From Methylocapsa acidiphila B2 (GTDB taxonomy: Bacteria; Pseudomonadota; Alphaproteobacteria; Rhizobiales; Beijerinckiaceae), in contig NZ_KE386496.1 in assembly GCF_000427445.1 (NCBI RefSeq), positions 2,367,844 through 2,431,843 on the forward strand: 64,000 bases of DNA. The letters run 5' to 3'. The notes below the pieces were generated by a model, which worked only from the letters and a program-made list of their open reading frames with translations, searched no databases and was not told the DNA's origin. The position numbers and the translations under genes were made by a program. This document shows, piece by piece, positions 56,821 through 64,000 of this stretch (positions are counted from its first letter, which is position 1; each line of letters begins with the position of its first letter).

Positions 56821-59800
56821 TCACCAAGAAATCTTGATGCCGCCTAGTCCGCCGTAACCAATCGATTTGTTGGAGAAATCGCCGGCGAAATTAGCGAAGA
56901 TCGCCGCTTCCCGCGTGATTCCCAGCTCGAAGCCGGTCCCGAGGCGCGCCGCGTTGCGCGCCGCCTGCGCCCCTTGGATCAAGAAGTCAAATCCCGGCGC
57001 CGAAATGAAGGACGGCAGGATCGTCCGATTGGGATCGAATTCGTGAACCCAGGAAAGCCGCAGCCAGGGCTTCAGAACCGCGCCGTCCCACAACGCGAGC
57101 TTGGCGTCGAATTGCGCGCCGACAAAGCTCGGCAGCGACAACACGTTCCGCCGGGCGTAGGTGAGTCCGAGTTCGCTCGGACCGCCTCCCACAAGCGTCT
57201 CGCCATATGCATTTTGGGTGAGCGAGGCGAATTGGAGAGCGACGAACGGCGTCACATTGAAGCCGCTAAACCTGCTGGTGTAGCCTGTCTCGAAACGACC
57301 GCTCACCGAATGGCTGCCAAAGCTGCCATTCAGATTTTCCAAAATCGAAGACACCTGGACCGCCGGCGCATTCGTGCCCGACAGCGTCGCGACCGTGCCT
57401 GGGACGAACGCAGTCCGATGCTCCTGATTGCTGAAGAAATCATATCCGATGATGCCGCTCGCGTAAAAATCGTTCCAGCGCACCGCGCCATAGGCTGCGA
57501 CATGGGCCGCATTGACCGACCCGCCTGTGGCGCGATTGCTCACGCTGAAAGCCGAGGGTCCGCCGCCCGCCGAAACGCCGAGCAGAATGTCGGGCGTGAT
57601 CTGATAGTCGAGGCCGGCCGCGGCGCCGACGCCGCGATAGTTCAGATGCTCAGAGCCGACGGGATATTGGCCGGAGAGCTGAGCGCCAGCGCCATAGCCT
57701 GCAAACCATGCCCGCCACGTGCGCGGCGGCGGCGGCAGGCGCGGATCCCGGAGCACGCCAAAGGCGGGATGCTGCGGGTTCGACGGGGCGTAGCTCAAAG
57801 CATCTCCATGCGAGGTCACGCCATTGGTGTCGACGGCGTCGCCGGAGCGCCAGAAATCGATCTGACGCGATATGGCTCCAATATTCATGTCATCCGCGGC
57901 GAAGGCCGTCTGCTGAGCGCCCGAGGTCCCCTCGCCAGAAAGCGAGTCGTAGGTCTGGCCGAGCGCCGCGACCGTCGGCTGATAGAACAATGCCGTAGCG
58001 ATCGGGACGAAATTCGGCGAGACGCGCGCGGTCTGGATCGCGTTGATCGCATAGCCGACCGAATGCTCGTTGATCGTCAGTCCCCCCGGAGAGAAATCGA
58101 TCGCGTAGCGCAGATCTATGTCGGTCTGATTGGGATAGACGAGGCTGTATTGGATCACCGCCGACGGCTGATATTCCAGAGTTAAGCCGGTGTGGTTGGT
58201 CACATTATCGTCCGCATGAAGGATCGTGACTTCGTGCGAGCCGGGCAAGGCCAGGCCAGGGTTGAGATTGTTGATGGCGACCGTGCCGGTCACGCTCGCG
58301 GTTCCGGTAATATTGATCCGGTCCGCAGTTTGGTTCGAGAACTGCAGATCGAGGCCGTAAATGCCGGTCGAGGTCTGGAGGAAATTGCCGGTCACGGCCG
58401 TCGTCAACACCCGTCCGAAGTCGCCGGGCGAGATCAGGCCTTCGTTCGTAAGCAAATTGCCGGGACCGATATAAGCCCACGCGCCGGACTCGAAGATGCC
58501 TTTATTGTCAAAGGCGTTCGCCCCGCCGCCGAGATCAACCGATCCAATGACAAGCCCGCTATTCGTCACGACATCATTGCCGGTGGTGCCGGTGATGGCG
58601 AAACCGTCGATCCTGCCGACCGAGGTGACTGTGCTCGTGCTCGAGATCGTCAGCTGATTGTTGGCGCCGTCGAGCAAGCCGACGCCCGCGCCGCCCTCGA
58701 GGCCTGAGCCGATCGGGCCGGGCGGCGGATCGCCGATGAAGCTCACGCCGGTGAAGCCGGTCGAGCCGCCCTCGATGAAGCCGGAATTGACCGCAATCGT
58801 GATATTGCCATTGGTCGATCCCACGCTTTGCGCGAGGATGCCGAAGGAATTTGTGCCGGTGGCGACAATGTCGCCGGATTGGTTGATCGTGACATTGCCG
58901 GCCGCGCCCGAGCCGCCCATCGTGCCCGAGAAAAGCAGCAAGCCCTTCATGTCATTCACGACGCCGCCGCCGCCGCCGACGCTCTGCGCAAACACGCCGT
59001 TCGAATTGGCTCCTGTGGTCAGGATCAAGATAGCGGTGTTGTTCACAACGACCGCGCCGCCATTGCCTCCGTTTCCGGCATTGCCGCCATCGGCGACAAG
59101 ACCATTCGCGGCCGCCGCGTAGCCGCCGCCGCCGCCCACGCTTTGCGCGAATATGGCGCTAGAATTTTGGCCGGATGTCTCGATGATTCCGGCGTTGTCG
59201 ACGCTGACGAGACCGCCATTGCCTCCGCCCGAGCCGTTTTTCGCGAAGGCCACGAGTCCGTAGGTTTCGCCGCCAGCGCCGCCGCCGCCGCCCACCGACT
59301 GCGCGATAATGCCCGCCGATTCATTGCCGGTCGTCACGATCGAGCCCGCGACGTCGTTCTTGATCGTCACCGCTCCGCCATTGCCGCTCGCTCCGCCGGA
59401 GCCGCCAATGACCAGCGCGCCGAGCCCGCCGCCGCCCATGCCGCCGCCGCCGCCGACCGATTGAGCGAACAGACCAGCGGAAAGCAGGTTCGACGTCGAG
59501 ATAATGGCGGAATTGTCGATTTCGACCGCGCCGCCAGCGCCGCCGCCAGCGCCAGACCGTCCGATCGTCACAAGATTGGCGGCGGTGACATTGTTGGCGA
59601 TGCTGTTTGGATCATAGGTCGACCCGCCGGCGCTGCCGCCGCTGCCGCCGACCGACTGCGCGAAGACGCCGTTCGACTCGACGCCCGTGGTTACGATAAT
59701 GCCTGAGTTGACGACATTAACCGCTCCGCCGTCGCCAGAGCCGCCGCCCACGCCGCCGACCGAGACGAGGCTCAGTGTGCCACCGCCACCCGTGCCGCCG

Positions 59801-62800
59801 CCGCCGCCAACCGATTGCGCGAAGACGCCATCGGAGAAAAGGCCGGTCGTTTCAATCAACGCGGCGTTGGCGACATTGACGGTTCCGCCATTGCCCGCCG
59901 CCCCGCCGCTGCCGCCGACAGTTACAGTGAGCGTTCCCGAACCGCTGCCGCCGGCGCCGCCGCCGCCGCCGACCGACTGCGCGAATATGCCTGTCGACAA
60001 GGCTCCAGTCGTTGAGATTTCGCCCGTCTGAGAATTGTTGACCGCCACCGCGCCGCCGTCTCCAGCGGAACCGCCGGCTCCGCCGAGGCTCAGGATCGAC
60101 AGGCCGGGACTGCCGCCGATGCCGCCGCCACCGCCGACCGACTGCGCGAATATGCCATCCGCTAAGATGCCCGTGGTCATGAGAATCGCGTCATTGTTGA
60201 CGGTGACTTTGCCGCCGGCGCCTGCGGAGCCGCCGCCTGCGAGGCCGAGGAAGCCGCCGAGGCTGATTAGGCCGCTGCTCGTGCCGCCGTTGCCGCCGCC
60301 GCCGCCGACAGATTGCGCGAAGATCGCGGTCGCGCCGAAACCTTTGGTCAGGATGTCCGCCGTTTCCGCCTTGTTCGTCAGCGACGGCGTGTTCGTCACC
60401 GTAACGTCGCCGCCGTTGCCGCTCGCGCCGCCAGAGCCGCCGATGCTGACGAGCCCGGTCAGACCCGACGAAGCGTCGCCGCCGATGCCGCCGCCGCCGC
60501 CGACCGACTGAGCGAATATGCCGTATGAATCAACGCCGGCCGTCTCGATCTGGCCATTGTTGGTGACTTGGACCGCCGCGCCGGCGCCGCTCGCGCCGCC
60601 TGAGCCGCCGAGCGTGACCCTGCCAGCGCCTTGCAGCAAGCCTGTGGTGCTTGTCGCAAGCGCCAACACGGTGACGCCGTCGTTTACATAAGAGGCGCCC
60701 GGGAACAACCCGTTCAGCCCGACGATGGCTTGCCCGCCATTGCCGCCGCCGCCGCCGATCGACTGCGCCATAATGCCGGCCGACGCATTGCCCGAGGTGA
60801 CGATGAAATCCAAATTCGTGACGCTCACCTTGCCGGCGTCATTACCGGTTCCACCGAATCCGCCGACGTCGATCTGCGCATTCACGCTCGATTTCGCCGC
60901 GCTTTTGCAGGCGCTGATGACCTTGCTCACCAGGCCGAAGGTGCAGGAGGTGCCGAGCTGCAAGGAGATCGTATTCGCCCCGCCGCCGGTGCCGCCGCCG
61001 CCGCCGATGGACTGAGCGAGGATGCCGTTCGAGCCGGCGCCTTCCGTCACGATTCCGCCGGACTGCACGACCGTCACGTCTCCGGCCGTATTGCCGTTTC
61101 CGCCGAAGCCGCCGACCGAAACAGCGACATTGACGGCTCTGCCCTGTTGCGCGTCGCCAGCGGCGAGGAGCCCCGTGATCGCGCTGCCGCCATTGCCGCC
61201 GCCGCCGCCGATCGATTGCGCGGCAATGCCGTTCGCCTGATCGCCAAAAGTCGTGATCCTGCCGACATTGGTGACGTTGACCGAGCTGGCCGTTCCACCG
61301 CCGCCGCCGAAGCCGCCGACCGTCAGGCCGACGTTGACGTTTGTGTTTTCGCCTGTCGGGCCGATGGCGCCGCTGAAGGAGAGGCCGCCATTGCCGCCGC
61401 CGCCGCCGATCGATTGCGCCAGAATGCCATCGGCGTTGCGTCCGGTGACCACTTTGACTTCGGTGGGCGTCCCCGTATTCGCCAAGCCGGTGCTCGCCGG
61501 GACCAACAAGCTAATGCCGTCGACCACGACGAGCTGCACCGTCTCCATGGTCGAGGAACCGGTGGTGATGTCGCCAGTGTTGGTGACGCTCACCGCGCCG
61601 GCGCTGCTTCCAGCCCCGCCGAAGCCGCCGACGGAGGCTGAAATCTGCTTCGAATCCTGTCCGCCAATCGATCCCGCGACGCTCAGGCCGCCATTGCCGC
61701 CGCCGCCGCCGATCGACTGAACGAGAATGCCGTAAGAGTTGTCTCCAATCGTCGTCGTCGCGCCAATGCGCGTCACGTTCACAGAGCCGCCTGCGCCACC
61801 TGCGCCGCCTGTGCCTCCGACCGAAACCGTGATCGACGGCACATTATTTTGGCTGGCGAAGTTGAACGAGCCGGCGACGCTCAAGCCGCCATTGCCGCCG
61901 CCGCCGCCGAGCGACTGCGCGACGACGCCCGAAGCATTGGCGCCTTCCGTAGAAATGATGCCTGTCGAGGCGACGTCGACCGCGCCGGCGTTGCCCGCCG
62001 AACCGCCAAAGCCGCCGAGCGAGGCCGAAAGGGTGAAGCTATTGCCGTCCGGCACGGAGATGGTTCCGGCGAAGCTGAACCCACCATTGCCGCCGCCGCC
62101 GCCGATCGACTGCGCCAGAATGCCGTTCGATCCGTCGCTGTGGGTGAGAATATTGTCCACGCTCACGACGTTGACCTGTCCAGCAAAATTGCCGGCGCCG
62201 CCAAAGCCGCCGACGCTGAGCGACAGGCTCGCCTTCGAGTCGGCGGTCGCGGTGAAGGCGCCCGAGAAGCCGCCATTGCCGCCGCCGCCGCCGATCGACT
62301 GCGCCTCGATGCCGTTGGCGCTCTGGCCCAGGGTCTCGATCGTTGCGAAATTGTCCGCGAGCACGGCGCCCTGATTGCTGTCGACCGTGACGGCGCCGCC
62401 GGAACCGCCGCCAGAGCCGCCGCCGCCGATGCTCGCCGTCAGCCCGGCGTTGCTCAACGCCAAGGCGCCCGAAAGCGAAAAGCCGCCATTGCCGCCGGAG
62501 CCGCCGATCGACTGCGCCTCGATGGCGTTCGAGCGGTCGCCCATCGTTTGAACGGTGCCGAAGCTGTCGACGGTCACAACGCCGCCATTGCCGCCGCCGG
62601 TCAGGGCGAAGCCGCCAACCGACAGGGCGCCGCCGAATTCCTGACCGCCCGCCAGGCCGATTGAGAACCCGCCATTGCCGCCGCCGCCGCCGAGCGATTG
62701 GGCGAGGACGCCGTTGGAGTCGGTCCCTTTGGTCAAAATATTGTTGTAGCTCGTCACGCTCACCGCGTCGGCTGCGCCGCCGCCCGCGCCGAAGCCGCCG

Positions 62801-63999
62801 ACCGAGGCCGTGAAAGAGCCGCCGCTGGTGGACGCCGACAGGCCGCCCGAGAAGCCGCCATTGCCGCCGCCGCCGCCGATCGACTGCGCCAGAATGGCAT
62901 TGGACCGATCGCCATCGGTCTCGATCGAAGTCGTCCCGGCTGGCGGCGGTTGGAGCAACGCCGCGCCGTCGGCTGTCTGGCTGTAGCTATTGACCGTGAC
63001 TGTCCCGCCGGCGCTGCCGGTCGAGCCGAAGCCGCCGACGGTGAGGCCGACCGCCACCGATCCCGTCGTGAAGGCGCCGGCGATCGAGAAGCCGCCGTTG
63101 CCGCCGCCGCCGCCGATCGATTGCGCCGCTATGGCGTTCGAATCAGCGCCTAAGGTCAAGATCGTGCCGTAGCTTGTGACCTTCACCGCGCCAGCCGCGC
63201 CGCCGCCGCCGAGGGCGCTGCCGCCGACGGATAAAGTGCCGGCAAATTCAGAGCCGCCGCTCAGGCCGATCGAGAAGCCGCCATTGCCGCCGCCGCCGCC
63301 GATCGACTGCGCAAGAATGCCGTTGGACTGCTGGCCGAGCGTCACAATATTGTTGGCGCTGACGACCGTCACCGAGCTGGCGGAGCCGCCGCCGGCGCCG
63401 AAGCCGCCGACCGAGACCCCGATGCCGGCGCCGCCGAGCGACAGGGCGCCAGAGCCCGAGAAACCGCCATTGCCGCCGCCGCCGCCAATCGACTGCGCAA
63501 GAATGCCATTGGACCGATCGCCCAGGGTCTCCAAAGTCGTTGTGCCAAGCGCCGGCGCGCTCACGACCGGAACGCCATTCAACGCCTGCGCATAGCTGTC
63601 GACCTCAACCGAGCCAGCACTGCCGCCGCCCGCGCCGAAGCCGCCGACCGAAACGCCAAGAGCCGCCGATCCCGTCGTAAAGGAGCCTGCAATCGAGAAG
63701 CCGCCATTGCCGCCGCCGCCGCCAATCGATTGCGCGGCAATGCCGTTCGAATCGCTTCCTTCGGTCAGGATGGCGCCGAAGTTCTTGGCGGTCACCGCTG
63801 CACCATTGCCGCCGCCGGCCCCGAAGCCGCCGACAGAGACCGCGCCGCCGAATTCCGAGCCGCCGCCGAGGCCGATCGAGAAGCCGCCGTTGCCGCCGCC
63901 GCCGCCAATCGATTGCGCCAGGATGCCGTCGGACTTGGAGCCCTTGGTCAAAATGTTGTTGTAGCTGGCGACATTGACGGCGCCCGCCGAACCGCCGCC
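56821..63999 (-). CDS. Giant autotransporter with about 27 AQS-GG repeats, 5' end outside window
   Basis: At least 2390 residues, read leftward; the frame is still open at the right edge, so the N-terminus and signal peptide are missing. The passenger is built of units of ~70-90 residues, each with an S-N-G-I-x-AQS-I/V-GGGGGNGG motif. I count 27 in the visible part, the last degenerate. The C-terminal ~290 residues (56821 to ~57725) are an autotransporter barrel beginning near TWRAWFAGYG and ending GGIKISW, with the terminal aromatic residue. Such type V proteins display a beta-solenoid passenger at the surface, probably for adhesion or aggregation. The GC-rich repeats also create long false frames on the plus strand. 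Confidence 0.9.
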   Translation of the reverse strand, partial: GGGSAGAVNVASYNNILTKGSKSDGILAQSIGGGGGNGGFSIGLGGGSEFGGAVSVGGFGAGGGNGAAVTAKNFGAILTEGSDSNGIAAQSIGGGGGNGGFSIAGSFTTGSAALGVSVGGFGAGGGSAGSVEVDSYAQALNGVPVVSAPALGTTTLETLGDRSNGILAQSIGGGGGNGGFSGSGALSLGGAGIGVSVGGFGAGGGSASSVTVVSANNIVTLGQQSNGILAQSIGGGGGNGGFSIGLSGGSEFAGTLSVGGSALGGGGAAGAVKVTSYGTILTLGADSNAIAAQSIGGGGGNGGFSIAGAFTTGSVAVGLTVGGFGSTGSAGGTVTVNSYSQTADGAALLQPPPAGTTSIETDGDRSNAILAQSIGGGGGNGGFSGGLSASTSGGSFTASVGGFGAGGGAADAVSVTSYNNILTKGTDSNGVLAQSLGGGGGNGGFSIGLAGGQEFGGALSVGGFALTGGGNGGVVTVDSFGTVQTMGDRSNAIEAQSIGGSGGNGGFSLSGALALSNAGLTASIGGGGSGGGSGGAVTVDSNQGAVLADNFATIETLGQSANGIEAQSIGGGGGNGGFSGAFTATADSKASLSLSVGGFGGAGNFAGQVNVVSVDNILTHSDGSNGILAQSIGGGGGNGGFSFAGTISVPDGNSFTLSASLGGFGGSAGNAGAVDVASTGIISTEGANASGVVAQSLGGGGGNGGLSVAGSFNFASQNNVPSITVSVGGTGGAGGAGGSVNVTRIGATTTIGDNSYGILVQSIGGGGGNGGLSVAGSIGGQDSKQISASVGGFGGAGSSAGAVSVTNTGDITTGSSTMETVQLVVVDGISLLVPASTGLANTGTPTEVKVVTGRNADGILAQSIGGGGGNGGLSFSGAIGPTGENTNVNVGLTVGGFGGGGGTASSVNVTNVGRITTFGDQANGIAAQSIGGGGGNGGSAITGLLAAGDAQQGRAVNVAVSVGGFGGNGNTAGDVTVVQSGGIVTEGAGSNGILAQSIGGGGGTGGGANTISLQLGTSCTFGLVSKVISACKSAAKSSVNAQIDVGGFGGTGNDAGKVSVTNLDFIVTSGNASAGIMAQSIGGGGGNGGQAIVGLNGLFPGASYVNDGVTVLALATSTTGLLQGAGRVTLGGSGGASGAGAAVQVTNNGQIETAGVDSYGIFAQSVGGGGGIGGDASSGLTGLVSIGGSGGASGNGGDVTVTNTPSLTNKAETADILTKGFGATAIFAQSVGGGGGNGGTSSGLISLGGFLGLAGGGSAGAGGKVTVNNDAILMTTGILADGIFAQSVGGGGGIGGSPGLSILSLGGAGGSAGDGGAVAVNNSQTGEISTTGALSTGIFAQSVGGGGGAGGSGSGTLTVTVGGSGGAAGNGGTVNVANAALIETTGLFSDGVFAQSVGGGGGTGGGGTLSLVSVGGVGGGSGDGGAVNVVNSGIIVTTGVESNGVFAQSVGGSGGSAGGSTYDPNSIANNVTAANLVTIGRSGAGGGAGGAVEIDNSAIISTSNLLSAGLFAQSVGGGGGMGGGGLGALVIGGSGGASGNGGAVTIKNDVAGSIVTTGNESAGIIAQSVGGGGGAGGETYGLVAFAKNGSGGGNGGLVSVDNAGIIETSGQNSSAIFAQSVGGGGGYAAAANGLVADGGNAGNGGNGGAVVVNNTAILILTTGANSNGVFAQSVGGGGGVVNDMKGLLLFSGTMGGSGAAGNVTINQSGDIVATGTNSFGILAQSVGSTNGNITIAVNSGFIEGGSTGFTGVSFIGDPPPGPIGSGLEGGAGVGLLDGANNQLTISSTSTVTSVGRIDGFAITGTTGNDVVTNSGLVIGSVDLGGGANAFDNKGIFESGAWAYIGPGNLLTNEGLISPGDFGRVLTTAVTGNFLQTSTGIYGLDLQFSNQTADRINITGTASVTGTVAINNLNPGLALPGSHEVTILHADDNVTNHTGLTLEYQPSAVIQYSLVYPNQTDIDLRYAIDFSPGGLTINEHSVGYAINAIQTARVSPNFVPIATALFYQPTVAALGQTYDSLSGEGTSGAQQTAFAADDMNIGAISRQIDFWRSGDAVDTNGVTSHGDALSYAPSNPQHPAFGVLRDPRLPPPPRTWRAWFAGYGAGAQLSGQYPVGSEHLNYRGVGAAAGLDYQITPDILLGVSAGGGPSAFSVSNRATGGSVNAAHVAAYGAVRWNDFYASGIIGYDFFSNQEHRTAFVPGTVATLSGTNAPAVQVSSILENLNGSFGSHSVSGRFETGYTSRFSGFNVTPFVALQFASLTQNAYGETLVGGGPSELGLTYARRNVLSLPSFVGAQFDAKLALWDGAVLKPWLRLSWVHEFDPNRTILPSFISAPGFDFLIQGAQAARNAARLGTGFELGITREAAIFANFAGDFSNKSIGYGGLGGIKISW

Positions 64000-64000
64000 C

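Noticed and set aside
56974..62664. Long plus-strand frames opposite the giant autotransporter (for example 56974-58185, 58828-59706, 60631-61641, 61849-62664)
   Set aside because: They mirror the GC-rich repeats of the real minus-strand gene, are full of Ala/Arg/Asp or Pro runs, and have no family resemblance.

Overview
The window is GC-rich chromosomal DNA of an alphaproteobacterium, most likely a type II (Methylocystis/Methylosinus-like) methanotroph. The main evidence is a complete PmoC, the particulate methane monooxygenase subunit, beside a PmoD-like gene and a periplasmic copper-chaperone gene. ChpT, Omp25/31-type porins, a ScfR-type regulator and a gshB-glnD pair fit the same class. 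The genus is inferred, not proven. No rRNA, tRNA, IS element, prophage or CRISPR array was seen.

Layout. 1-5.5 kb: the 3' end of prfC, small exported or unknown proteins, a cytochrome c plus DUF465 pair, and asd. 5.9-11.8 kb: a tandem-barrel outer-membrane protein (Omp25-like plus omptin-like), leuB and acnA. 11.9-17.8 kb: cytochrome c maturation genes, split into ccmAB and ccmCDG by three envelope genes. 17.9-23.7 kb: a TPR/O-GlcNAc-transferase-like/methyltransferase fusion, a small predicted DNA-binding protein and a two-gene ABC exporter. 24.1-32.9 kb: a two-partner secretion operon followed directly by exbB-exbD-tonB, then two secreted ModA-like binding proteins with no transporter. 33.1-36.5 kb: a ScfR-type regulator divergent from isocitrate lyase. 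36.8-44.3 kb: chpT, an unknown exported protein, gshB-glnD, grpE and ompW. 44.6-53.3 kb is rich in copper and methane-oxidation genes: copC, a CopD-cytochrome c-thioredoxin-fold fusion, small membrane and soluble proteins, an esterase, a LysR regulator, pmoD-like, pmoC and a PCuAC protein. 53.4-56.3 kb: a methyltransferase, scoAB and an unknown protein. From 56.8 kb to the end a giant autotransporter is read leftward, and its 5' end lies outside the window.

How the genes may work together. pmoC, pmoD-like and PCuAC, with copC and the CopD fusion about 4-8 kb away, look like a copper-handling and methane-oxidation island without pmoA or pmoB. The ccm genes mature c-type cytochromes such as those at 2.2 and 46.3 kb. 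acnA, aceA and scoAB are central C2/C4 and acetoacetate (PHB-linked) metabolism. A family of about 100-120 bp intergenic palindromic repeats (three clear copies and one short form) is scattered through the window. The most unusual items are the copper island, the TPS operon with its own TonB-ExbBD and ModA-like followers, the omptin tandem barrel, and the CopD and O-GlcNAc-transferase fusions.
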